NCBI GenBank assembly: GCA_003427395.1
Contig: BFEA01000055.1
Span: 1,467,917 to 1,506,284, forward strand
Length of the DNA stretch: 38,368 nt
Direction of reading: 5' to 3'
Source: Chara braunii
Lineage: Eukaryota > Streptophyta > Charophyceae > Charales > Characeae
Positions within the stretch are counted from its first letter, which is position 1, and every line of letters begins with the position of its first letter. The notes under the pieces were generated by a model, which did no database searches, had not been told where the DNA came from, and was given only the letters and a program-made list of their open reading frames with translations. Position numbers and translations under genes: made by a program. Below are positions 20,341-29,010 of this stretch, piece by piece.

Positions 20341-21498
20341 TCAAACGAAACGCTCAGACGGTCTGCGGTAAGGACGCAGTAACGAGACGTGGTAGACATC
20401 GTGCACACGAGTCTGTCGTAGATAGTTGGGCAGCTTCACACGGAAGCTGACCGGGTTAGAAGCCGTATCAGAACCGACGGCCTGGAGGATGCAGCATGGG
20501 CCAAAGAAGCGACGCCGAAACTTGCGAAGCATGTCCACTTCGAGCTGTAAGTGGCGGGCGTCGATAAGCATATAATCACCGACTTTGAATGGATGATCCA
20601 TTCTCGATCGGTTCGCACGTGCTGCCATGCGAGTCTGGGAAGCGGCTATGTGCTCATGTGCGGTCTTCATGATCGACGTCATGTGTGCAACACAATCATC
20701 TACCGCGGGACAACTCGTATCGGGGTGCAGCTGGGACGGTCGAAGGAAGTCCGCGGGAACACAAGGGTGATAGTCGAGGTCGCAATAGTAAGGCGACATC
20801 CCCGTGGCTGGCGAGATGGCATGGTTGTAGGCTATCTCCGCGTGGGCAAGATGGAGATCCCATTGTTGGTCGTCACGAACAATGTTTCGGAGAATATCTC
20901 TGAGAGTCCTGTTCGTGATCTCGGTCTGACCATCAGTCTGAGGATGGTAAGACGAGGAGAAGCGGAGCTGAGTGCCGTACACCTCGTGGAGCCGTCGCCA
21001 GAATCGGCTGGTAAAGCGCGGGTCACAGTCAGATATGATGCTCAGAGGTAAGCCGCGGTCACGCACGACTCGGTCAAACACGATGTCGGCGACCTCACGT
21101 GCACTGATGGCATAGCGGCACGGAATAAAGCGTGCACGCTTCGTGAAGCGGTCGACGACGACCAAGATAGCATCATGACCGCGAGGGGATGGAGGACGAA
21201 GGGGGCCGATAAAGTCCATCGAGATGGACGACCAACGACCCTCAGGGATAGGAAGAGGCTGGAGCAAACCATAAGGCAAGTGGTTCGCACTGTTTACCTC
21301 CTGACAGGTGGGACACTCGGCGACGTAGTCCTTTACAAAGTCCTTGCGCTTCGGCCAGACGTACAGGCGGCTCACACGAGCCAACGCCTTGTGGAAGCCC
21401 ATATGACCGGCGGCTGCCTGGTCATGGAACTCTGCTACTGCGTGGACATGTAGCTGTCCAGTGGAGGGAACGCAAACACAGGGCTCACTGGTGCCCTA
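20341..21498 (-). pseudogene. pol: Element C integrase
   Basis: From after the TAG at 21496-21498 the frame runs through the HHCC zinc domain (FHDQAAAGHMGFH, then CPTCQEV), the catalytic core with D in SMDFIGPL, D in IISDCDPRF and E in DGQTEITNRTL, and the C-terminal domain (FKVGDYMLIDARHL, RFFGPCCIL, LRQTRVHDVYHVSLLRPY). The DDE triad is complete. The conventional ATG of the open frame (21402) lies inside the zinc domain, so it is not a natural start; this is part of a polyprotein. Confidence 0.95.
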
Positions 21499-22436
21499 TG
21501 AACCGTGCCAGTACACGAGACCGTTGTAGTTCGGGACGGTCTTGCCACTCCAAAGGGTCGCGTGTATGTCGCGATAGTCAGGGCAGTGACGGTACTGAGT
21601 GTGAAACTCGTCGATCACCGAGTGGTGGACAGTGGTGACCGAGATGGAAGAGAGTTGGATCTGCTCCTGGTCGTGGTCAGGGCGCCGGGATAGGGCATCT
21701 GCGACCCGATTAGTCTCACCCTTGATGTGCTCAGTGGTGAAACTAAACTCGGATAGGTCGCGCCACCAGCGAGCCTGTCAAGGAGTGAGCTTCGGTTTTG
21801 TCAGAAAAGCCTGGATAACAGAGTTGTTCGTGCGCACGTGCGCACCATGAACGGTGGCCCGTGCAGGTAGTGACGCCAGTGCCGAGCGGCATAAACTACT
21901 GCGAGAATCTCACGTTCATCAGCAGTGTAGTTTATCTCGGCGGGCAGGAACTGACGGGAGTAGAAGGCTATCGGACAATCACCTGAGCAATACTCGACAG
22001 TGCCGTCCTCGACGATGGTAGGAGAATAGTCAATAGAAGGCTCGTCAGTAGCGGGACGAGTAGGCGTCAGACGGCAGGCAGTGGGAGGGGTAGGTGATGA
22101 GAAGCGAGGGATACGAGGATGAGAGGAATCAGGAGAGGAGGGGAAGACCTGAGAAAGCACTGCTCCTACAGCAAAGTTTGACGCATCGGTGGTAAGGATA
22201 AACGGGAGGTCAGAATCGGGTAGGTGAAGAACCGGTGCGCATGTCACCGCCTTCTTGAGGGCGCGGAAGGCGTCCTTGTGGAGGGGTGTCCAAGCCCAGG
22301 GTGGGTTCTTCCGGAGGAGGGTGGAGGTAAGGACGTAGGAATACCTAGCGTATCCCCGGATGAAATTACTTAGTAGCTGGTCAGGCCTAGGAAGCTGCGA
22401 AGCTGCTTGGCGGATGTGGGCCGGGCCACTCCGCAA
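21499..22436 (-). pseudogene. pol: Element C RNase H region
   Basis: The frame 22436-21801 holds FIRGYARYSYVLTSTLLRK of the RT thumb/connection, then RNase H: LTTDASNFAVGAVLSQ (first Asp) and DEREILAVVYAARHWRHYLHG (Glu). A frameshift in MVRTCARTT near 21830 destroys the TD(H/N) motif; the frame then continues with SVIQAFLTKPKLTP, TGA 21778-21780, QARWWRDLSEF and ADALSRRPD to 21499. A low-complexity Ser/Pro/Thr insertion (SSPDSSHP to TRPATDEPS) lies between the first Asp and the Glu. Confidence 0.9.
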
Positions 22437-22907
22437 TAGCAGTGATCTTCGCGTCGGCCATGTGGAGACCCTGGTCAGACACGTAGTGTCCTAACAAATC
22501 CACTTTGTGCTGGGCAAAGCAGCACTTGCTCAGCTTGGCGTAGAAGCCATGTCTGCGCAAGCGATCAAGGACGTCGCGGAGGTGTCTGAGGTGCTCCTCA
22601 AGGGTACGACTATAGACCAGGATATCGTCGAGGTAGACGAGAACGTACTGCTCCAGGATGTCCCTGAAGATGTCGTTCATCGCCCTCTGGAAGGTAGCGN
22701 GTGCGTTGGTGAGGCCGAATGGCATCACCGTGAACTCGTAGTGGCCAAATCGTGATCGGAACGCGGTCTTCGGGTGGTCGGTTGCAGCGACGCGGATCTG
22801 ATGGTAACCGCTACGAAGATCAATCTTCGTAAAGAAGTGGTTGCCTGCTAGGCGGTCGGACAGCTCATCGGAACGAGGCATGGGGTAGTTGTTCTTAACC
22901 GTGGTAG
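22387..22907 (-). pseudogene. pol: Element C reverse transcriptase core
   Basis: Visible motifs in order: [28 protein letters not shown] (motif A Asp), [23 protein letters not shown], and YVLVYLDDILVYS (catalytic YLDD). Then HLRHLRDVLDRLRRHGFYAKLSKC and the AEWPGP junction, where a frameshift near 22430 leads into the connection domain. A single N at 22700 falls in the codon where relatives have Pro (NAPATFQ). The start at 23235 of the long open frame is not real: upstream residues in that frame are not RT. Confidence 0.95.
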
Positions 22908-23340
22908 TCGATGCAGAGACGAAGAGTTCCATCCGCTTTGCGAGCAAAGAGGACGGGTGCACCCCACGCGGAGTTCCTGTGTTTAATGAAACCCAGTCCC
23001 AGGAGCTCCTCAAGCTGACGCTTGAGTTCGGTGGCCTCGGGGATCGAGAGTCTGTAGGGTGCCTGGTGGTGAACACGATAGTCAGGCACAAGCTGAATGA
23101 AGTGCTTGTCGTCACGCATCGATGGGATGCCGGCGTAAGAGAACGGCGATGGGAAAACGTCGTGGTACTCTCAGATGAGGTCACAAACTGTGGGGTCCAG
23201 GTCAACCGTATATCGTGCGAGTTCCTGAGCGTCATCGTCAGCGCGCGACAGCGGAGTGGACTCGACGGATGATGGAGGGACGGAAGTAGAGATGGGAGCC
23301 ATGGAGATAGAAGGAGGATCTGGCTCTAGAGGGATTAGCT
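22895..23340 (-). pseudogene. pol: Element C protease-RT linker and RT N-terminus
   Basis: A frame with a Pro/Ser-rich linker, then TVCDLI, TGA 23171-23173, EYHDVFP, and on through [41 protein letters not shown] and LRLCIDYHG, all standard Ty3/gypsy RT fingers sequence. Reading stops at a TAA near 22897-22899, and the RT core continues in another frame. A few residues normally between DYHG and VKNNYP are missing, so a small out-of-frame deletion is likely. Confidence 0.88.
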
Positions 23341-23750
23341 CGGCGTCGGGACAGGGTGGATCATAGTGTAAGAGATCTGTCGGATGAAGTGGGCGAACTG
23401 CCGAGGCGAGGTGACAGTGATGGAAGGAGATGGTGTGGGCACGGAACGCTCGGGGGGAGGAGGATCGGGGCGCGGTGTCGCAGTGGTACCTATGAAAGGT
23501 ACGCAATACGTCTGTCCACCCTTCGTTTTGAGAACGAGAGTGTTGGTCGCCCAATCGGCCTCGGTGTTGCGGAACCGACGAGACCACGGAGTGTCGAGAA
23601 TGAAGTCGTACCCCGTCTCCATCACATCGAAATGTGCAGAGGAGCGGTGGCGACGAGACGCCGGGGAAGGATTAGTCGGCTCGAGAGTGAGGAAGAAAGG
23701 GAGGTCGTCAATTGTGGTTGTGACCATTAGTAGAGGACAATTAAATAGAG
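23335..23750 (-). pseudogene. pro: Element C protease C-terminal half
   Basis: Open frame starting around 23750 with LMVTTTIDDLPFFLTL, followed by FDVMETGYDFILDTPWS, the second protease hallmark (ILGxPW; Asp replaces Gly here), then DWATNTLVLKTKGGQTYCV. The part with the catalytic DSG is not present; similarity ends where the plus-strand ORFs begin. It ends in a Pro/Arg-rich linker whose true continuation is in another frame. Confidence 0.8.
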
Positions 23751-23781
23751 TGACTGAAGCAACAACCTCTTCTTTTTCTGA

Positions 23782-24483
23782 CTACAGATAGCTTCACTGA
23801 CTGAAGAGACTAGACACCTCTTCTGGGAGCTATTACTACAGTTGGCAAAGGAGGATGATCTAGAAATAGAACTAGAGTCTCTGTTTCTTAACTCGAACCT
23901 CAGTTTGAAGTTCGAGACGGAGCATTTTCTGAATTCTCCTCGCCTTACAATGAAAGAGAACTTGTTATGGCTGAAGGGCATTAGTTTCCTAGGAAGCAGG
24001 CATACTTGGAAGAAGGCTGAAGGAAAAGAATTGCCAGACATTAATTCTTCGGTTATCTCACGCCTACTCCGGGATTTAAAGCCTCTCACGGTAGGAGGGG
24101 CGTTTCCTTATGAGATTGAGAGATATACTGTCTTGGCCATACCTGAAGCGGAGGAAAAAGTGTATGTGTTAGTAATTCGCTTCCTAGAGACCGACGAGTA
24201 CGACGTGCGAATATACACTCCAGTGACTAGGAAGATCTGGCGGCGGTATACTGGGTGTCACGAGTGGGCACTCAGTCACGTCTGCAAATACAGGAACGAA
24301 CTCAAGAAGGAAGGTAAGAAAGTTACCTGGAGTGTGAAGCCTATTGAGTACGAAAATTTTCCAAGTCCTCTCATTCCGAATAGCTTCGTCAACGGTGAGG
24401 ACTGGGAGCCTATTCTTAATGTTGTTTTGAGAGATAGGAAGTGGAGCAGTGTCAACATTGACGATTCAGGTCGGAAGACTTAG
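23782..24483 (+). CDS. Unknown ORF P1, first copy of a duplicated ~120-aa domain
   Basis: I do not recognise this protein. The frame is open from after the TGA at 23779-23781; the first ATG is at 23951, and 23842 is only a TTG. The N-terminal ~80 residues contain acidic helices (LEIELESLFL). Residues about 81-200 counted from 23842 form a domain with GGAFPYEIERY, VYVLVIRFLETDEYDVR and NGEDWEPILNVVLRDRK, and the next ORF (P2) repeats this domain. It has no zinc knuckle, protease or RT motif. It stops 44 bp before P2; P2 stops 25 bp before the element B gag, all on one strand. The sequence TTTTTCTGACTACAG just before it looks like a 3' splice site. It may be an extra 5' gene of element B or captured host sequence. 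Confidence 0.65.
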   Translation, partial: LQIASLTEETRHLFWELLLQLAKEDDLEIELESLFLNSNLSLKFETEHFLNSPRLTMKENLLWLKGISFLGSRHTWKKAEGKELPDINSSVISRLLRDLKPLTVGGAFPYEIERYTVLAIPEAEEKVYVLVIRFLETDEYDVRIYTPVTRKIWRRYTGCHEWALSHVCKYRNELKKEGKKVTWSVKPIEYENFPSPLIPNSFVNGEDWEPILNVVLRDRKWSSVNIDDSGRKT

Positions 24484-24527
24484 TAGGCACTGGATGGGAT
24501 TAGACGGATTGAAGATAAAGATGGATC

Positions 24528-24974
24528 ATGGGGGTCGCTAGGGGCCAAGCAATGTCTGGATACTGCCCGAGGATCACGGCGACACTAGACCCCTTACTTC
24601 CTTTTACCTGTGGAGGAGTTTTTTCCTACAAGATAGAGCGCTGCATATCCCTGGAGGAGAAGCACGCACCTGGGAAGGCGTATGTCCTTGTAGTGAAGTT
24701 CCTTGACACTGGTGAATACGATATCCGGCCATATGTTCCCTCATTGAGAGAGAAAGGGACAGATCGTGAGTCTCTTCGAAGTTGGATTAATAATATAGTT
24801 ACCCAAGAGAAGAAGGAATTAGAAAGAAAAGGGATAAGAGTAGTTACTAACTTAACACCGATTGTGTTTGATAGGTTTCCAGAGCCCCATGTGCCAGAAA
24901 GTTTTACTGACGGCAGGAACTGGGAACCAATTTTAAACGCAATCCTAAGAGAGAAAAGGCTCAGGAAGAAGTAG
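24528..24974 (+). CDS. Unknown ORF P2, second copy of the duplicated domain
   Basis: A 148-residue ORF with an ATG and upstream in-frame stops. Residues about 25-144 align with P1 residues 81-200 almost without gaps: GGVFSYKIER against GGAFPYEIER, AYVLVVKFLDTGEYDIR against VYVLVIRFLETDEYDVR, and DGRNWEPILNAILREKR against NGEDWEPILNVVLRDRK. The middle is a charged helix (QEKKELERKG against RNELKKEGKK). The C-terminus is basic. The two copies are in different frames, so they are either separate ORFs or one protein split by an indel. Family unknown. Confidence 0.68.
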   Translation: MGVARGQAMSGYCPRITATLDPLLPFTCGGVFSYKIERCISLEEKHAPGKAYVLVVKFLDTGEYDIRPYVPSLREKGTDRESLRSWINNIVTQEKKELERKGIRVVTNLTPIVFDRFPEPHVPESFTDGRNWEPILNAILREKRLRKK

Positions 24975-24999
24975 GAGTATAATTAGTAAACTAGACAGA

Positions 25000-25647
25000 A
25001 TGGTCAAAGGACCGAACGTACGGCAGAGCCGTGCTAGCTCCTCTGCTGGGGATGGAGAAGTGACCACTACCGTTGTTCTTCGAGAGATGTTGAACCGAAT
25101 AGAGACCATGAAGATAGGGATGGACAATATGAATGTCCGTCTAGACCATCCAAGAGCTAAGGTACCTCCAGAGAACATACCCTGCTTTGATGGAACCAAG
25201 GTCAGTGAATTCCTGGAAAACTATGATGTCTTCGGTATGAGCCATGGTTGGTCGGATAAACAGAAATTGAAAGCTCTGCTAGCGTATATCGAACCTAAGA
25301 TGAGAGTGTCGGTAACAAAAACGACACAAGGGCTGACAATATGGGTTGAGGTTAGACAAAAGATGCTGGAGGAATACGCGAAGTACGACGTCTCAACGAC
25401 CATGCAAAATCTGTTGGAAGTGCGATGTTCTAAGTATGCAACCCTTGACCAATTTCTAGAAGATTTTGAGCGGGTTGCGCAGAGAGTACCCTTCCTAGAC
25501 GAGGCTAAAAAATGCCATGTCCTACTGACTAACTTCGCAGAGGATGAAAGAAAGGGTGTGGTAAGCCGCTATGCCCATTACCCTCTGAAATGGGATGAAG
25601 TGGTTGAGATGGTCCGAGAGCTACCTTCGGTGTCAAACCGGAAATGA
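25000..25647 (+). pseudogene. gag: Element B Gag, capsid-like N-terminal part
   Basis: Starts at ATG 25000. Contains a basic N-terminus, a short coiled region (LREMLNRIETMKIGMDNMNVR), then IPCFDGTKVSEFLENYDVF, LKALLAYIEPKMR, and YATLDQFLEDFERVAQRV. This resembles the retrotransposon Gag helical domain (folded capsid with a Phe-x-Gly start and a Phe-Glu-Arg helix). It ends at TGA 25645-25647, but the frame continues directly into the next segment, so the stop is likely a mutated CGA. Gag assembles the cytoplasmic particle in which the element RNA is copied. Confidence 0.85.
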
Positions 25648-26652
25648 TCTCTCGAACAGATGAAAACAATCACTAGTGCAAGAGAAGGGAATGTTGAGGC
25701 AGCTACGGGAGGAAACTTGAAGGCCGAGAAGATTCTTGGTTTTCTTGTTAAGCTTGGTAGCTTCGAGAAGTTAACCCTTCCTGCCCCGGCAACTCAAACA
25801 CTTGTTGGAGCCGAAAAAGGTAAGGAAGAAAGAAAGAAGGAGAAGCAAAAGGAAGAGAGTGAGAGTGAGAGCGAAAGTAGTGACGACGATGACACTAGGC
25901 AAAGAAGAAAGGAAAGAAGGAAGAAATGGAAAAAGAAGCGTGATCGGGATTGGAAGAGAGATAACAAGAGTCGAGATTGACAAAGGAGAGATGACCATTT
26001 CCGATGTTATTTTTGTGACGAGGAAGGCCATACTCTAACCCGGTGTCCGACGATAGAAAAGGAGCTCGAAGAAGGGATTGTGAAGAAAAATGTCAATGGG
26101 CACATCTGTGATGTCAATTGGAACAAGGTAGACTTCCGAGTCAAAGGAGGAATGCGAGCAGTTATCCTAGAAAAGGCTAAGGCCAATAAGGATAAAAAGA
26201 AGAAGGCTAAGGTTAATGTTGTCACCTTTGACGGTATGCTACCTCCGGAGATAGTGACTCGAAACGACAATCCTGGAAGCCAAAACCTGAATGTATCCCA
26301 TATCAGCCATAGAGAGGTTGAGGAGAAAAAGCGGGAGAAGGCTCAAAGAGAGCTAGACCAATTGATTGATGGGACCAAGGAAGAAAAGGAAGCTGCAGGG
26401 AAAAAGAGGAAGGTGGTCTCGAGATCTGAGGCCGAGGAGGGTGTCTCGATAGATGAAGTAGTAAAGAAACTACTTGAGGAAACCGAGATCACTCTATCAT
26501 GGAAAGAGGCAGTAGCCTTGGTGCCAAAATTTAGAGAAGAACTTAAAAAGATGGTTGAAAGGCGGAAGGTAGAAATCAATAGCCTAAGACTTTTCCCTCA
26601 GCATGTGGAAAGAGCCCCGCCTTGGACCAAGATGAGGCTTGGCAATATGTGA
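25648..26652 (+). pseudogene. gag: Element B Gag C-terminus: charged region, CCHC zinc knuckle, linker
   Basis: In phase with the preceding Gag. First a leucine-rich part (KILGFLVKLGSFEKLTL), then a Lys/Glu/Ser-rich tract (ESESESSDDDDTRQRR), then TGA 25978-25980, then CYFCDEEGHTLTRC (26005-26046), a CX2CX4HX4C nucleic-acid-binding knuckle. Downstream is a Lys-rich linker with RELDQLIDGTKEEKEAAGKK and VVKKLLEETEITLSWKEAVA. It ends at TGA 26650-26652, after which the same frame enters protease. The knuckle lies outside the individual ORFs because of the stop, but its frame is unambiguous. Confidence 0.85.
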
Positions 26653-27312
26653 AATGGATACTTGAATATCTCCGTAAACGACGTGAAGGTTATAGCCCTA
26701 GTGGACTCTGGGGCCGAGATGGTGCTTATGTCCTCGGCCACGATGAGATCATGTGGGCTTGGAATAGACAGGAAAGTCAATCACCAACTCTCCAATATAG
26801 CCGGATTTCTGCCATTGGAAGGATTCATTGATGATTTGCCTATTCGAATTGGAACTTTACGGGCCGAGATCCTCTGTTTCGTGGTCCCCAACTTGGATCA
26901 TGACTGCATTCTCGGAGCCCCTTTCCTACATAGAATAGAGGTTTGTGCGTTCTTTGGTCATGATGGGGCGGCTTGGCTTTCGCTCAAGGATCCTAACAAT
27001 GGTCAAGAACAGACTTTTGTGATAAGTGACAGGCATCATCCTCGTCATCAGCGACATTTTAATTCTCTTAAGCATGGAGAATCTGACAAGTTGATTGAGG
27101 AAGTACGAGCAAAGCTGAAAGAAAGTGGGATAGTAGACGAGAAGACAACGATCAGAGTAAATGATATTTGTAAGATGCTCAAACTCCTAGATAAAGAGAA
27201 GGAGCTGGGCGATAAGAGAGAGATGGAAGGATTCAAGGAAGTTGTGAGGGCGGAAAAAGTTGGCACAATGCAGCTCATCTTCTCTGCAACTGGTGTTTTT
27301 TTACAAAAATAG
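26653..27312 (+). pseudogene. pro: Element B aspartic protease and pre-frameshift spacer
   Basis: Same frame as Gag, after TGA 26650. The protease active site VIALVDSGAEMVLMS is intact (catalytic Asp present), and the second hallmark HDCILGAPFLHRIEV is about 70 residues further on. A charged helical spacer follows (KLIEEVRAKLKESGIVDEK, ICKMLKLLDKEKELGDK) and then GTMQLIFSATGVF, where the slippery heptamer lies; this frame ends nine bases later at TAG 27310-27312. The open frame's nominal start at 26662 is a TTG and not meaningful. Confidence 0.9.
27297..27303 (+). promoter_or_regulatory. Candidate -1 ribosomal frameshift heptamer UUUUUUA
   Basis: In the Gag-protease frame the codons are GTT TTT TTA CAA AAA TAG, giving U UUU UUA. 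A -1 slip moves reading to ACA at 27303, and that frame continues into the pre-RT segment (KRKYKCNGVKKNPMAVL), which matches element A just after its own heptamer (RKYKPVGKKAKPVSIL). Confidence 0.75.
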
Positions 27313-27761
27313 TTACCGGGCCCAAGAGGAAGTATAAGTGCAATGGCGTTAAGAAGAATCCAATGGCAGTCTTGATAGAGAAGGACTATAATGAAGCACT
27401 AGAGAAGGAAAGAAAAATAATTAAAGGGTTAAGAGAGGCTGCATTAAAAGGAGGAAGGATTACCCCAGAGAGGTTCAAGATAATGAAGGTAGGAGCCGAT
27501 GACTTCCTCCTGCCGGCTGAGAGGGATCATATATGAATTATGTCAGAAGTACAGTGGTGCCTTTTCCTTTAATGATGAGGAGAGGGGACAACTGGACGTT
27601 GACATGATCAAAATGATCAAGACAGACCCAGGAAATATGCTCAAAAGGAAGAAATGGAGGTAATGAAATACATAAACTAGAAGATCGCTTCTAACGTTGC
27701 GGAACCAGCGGATGGTGCTTATGCCAATCACTGGTTTTGTTTTTGGAAGCCAGGAGGAGAT
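27303..27761 (+). pseudogene. pol: Element B pre-RT segment
   Basis: In the -1 frame after the heptamer it reads into KYKCNGVKKNPMAVLIEK, a charged helix, and FKIMKVGADDFLLPAERDH, matching element A's DTMKIGVEGFLTAQKTQ. A TGA near 27534 follows. In another frame it goes on with CQKYSGAFSFNDEERGQLD (A has CQEFHLAFVFNDHQKGRLD), then with NVAEPADGAYANHWFCFW (A has FVAEPTASPYANKWFVF). At least two indels occur. No single ORF spans this region, so an ORF list alone would miss it. Confidence 0.82.
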
Positions 27762-28331
27762 ATGCGCTGGATACAAAACTTGCAAAAGTTGAATTCGGTA
27801 ACGGATCGCGATACGGGTAGCTTACCCAACGTGGATCTGTTGGTCGAGTCTTTCGCAGGAAGGAGCATTTACTCCCTAGTGGACTTATATTCTGGCTATG
27901 ACCAATTCCCCATAGATCCTACTAGTCGACCTATGACTGCCATGCACACACCTAGAGGCCTCATACAAATGTGTGTGGTGTCTCAAGGGTGGACGAATGG
28001 GGTCGCAGTTGTCCAACGAGATATGTTGAAGGTCATGGAGGACATATGTCCAGAGGTTACGTTCCCATACATTGATGACAACCCGGTCAAAGGACCAAAG
28101 GAAAATGATGAGACCTTAGTGGATGGACGAGTTCGGCGTTTTGTGTGGGAACATGTGCAAGGAGTAGCGAAAGTACTAGAAAGGTTTTTTAAGTACAATC
28201 TAACAGCCAGTGGACCGAAATCACTACTGTTCCAAAGAGAGGTAACGATCTTGGGTTTCAGGTGCTTCTTGGAAGGGAGAAGCCCCGATCATAAGAAGGT
28301 GAATAAAATCCTGAACTGCCTATGCCTCTAA
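27762..28331 (+). pseudogene. pol: Element B reverse transcriptase
   Basis: Residues in order: MRWIQNLQKLNSVT, RSIYSLVDLYSGYDQFPID (motif A Asp), TAMHTPRG, GWTNGVAVVQRDML, FPYIDDNPVKGPKEND (catalytic YIDD intact), then the thumb, SGPKSLLFQREVTILGFRC, to KKVNKILN. The frame ends at a one-base deletion near 28318, where the next frame starts with MPLRTVGEVRSFLA. Relative to element A it is shorter only because of this break. Confidence 0.94.
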
Positions 28332-29010
28332 GGACGGTTGGGGAAGTAAGGAGCTTCCTTGCGATCTGCAACTTTTGGCGGATCTTCATTCCCGGGTTTG
28401 CCAGGACAGCAGAGCCTCTTAGAGAAATGGTGCGACAAGGAGTTAGTTTAGGGTGGTCTGACCCAAGAGAGAAGGTTGCGCGGACACTTCAAGATAAGTT
28501 AAGAGATGGCGGGGTCGTATTGGGAGTACCCCACTTCGACGATGAAAGGGAGAGGTCTTTCATCATTGAAGCCGACGGCGGCCCGATAGCATTAGGAGGA
28601 GTGTTCGTGCAGCGGGACGAGAATGGTAAAGAAAGACCACTTCGATTCTTAATTTGGTTGAGAGAGGCTATATTTAGTTTAGGAAGGAGCTTCTGGCAAT
28701 CCTGCACTGTCTTAGAGTATTCAGACACTACATTATGGGACGGAGATTCATCCTAAGAACAAATTTCATGGCAGTAATTGGGGCTGTTAAGAGACATCAG
28801 CAGGTAGATGCTACGGTCAGTAGGTGGATAACTCATATATTGACGTATGACTTTATATTAGAAAAGGTACCTACTGATAAGAATCGAGCTGATGGGTTAA
28901 GCCGCGTNGAATGGGGATCGATAGATGATGAATCTCTTGAGGAGGCGCCTTTCGTTGACGAATTCCTTATGGGGGACGATGATGAAGGGCTACCTCCTGC
29001 TCACAATTGA
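28322..29010 (+). pseudogene. pol: Element B RT connection and RNase H
   Basis: Frame 28322-28650 covers LRTVGEVRSFLAICNFWRIF and the RNase H start FIIEADGGPIALGGVFVQ (first acidic residue). After a shift near 28650, FRKELLAILHCLRVFRHYI supplies the Glu, then MGRRFILRTNFMAVIGAV, with Asn where relatives usually have Asp, and NRADGLSR at the end. A single N at 28908 follows the DGLSR codons. An acidic tail (EAPFVDEFLMGDDDE) leads to TGA 29008-29010, in phase with integrase. Confidence 0.9.

Larger units (their letters stand above)
19957..23750 (-). mobile_element. Element C: Ty3/gypsy chromovirus, 5' truncated
   Basis: Minus-strand order is end of protease, RT, RNase H, integrase, chromodomain: a chromovirus. 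Gag and the protease active site are missing at the 23.75-kb end, where unrelated plus-strand ORFs begin. Nonsense codons at 23171-23173, 21778-21780, 21496-21498 and 20341-20343 plus several frameshifts show it is dead. Its RT (YLDDILVYS) is of the common Ty3/gypsy type and unlike that of A and B. Confidence 0.95.

Noticed and set aside
19731-20408. 225-residue minus-strand ORF over the chromodomain
   Set aside because: Out-of-frame shadow of the chromodomain and integrase end.
20341-29010. Reassignment of TGA to an amino acid, suggested by many in-frame TGA codons
   Set aside because: TAA and TAG also interrupt the same frames, together with many frameshifts; ordinary decay by C-to-T change explains all of them.
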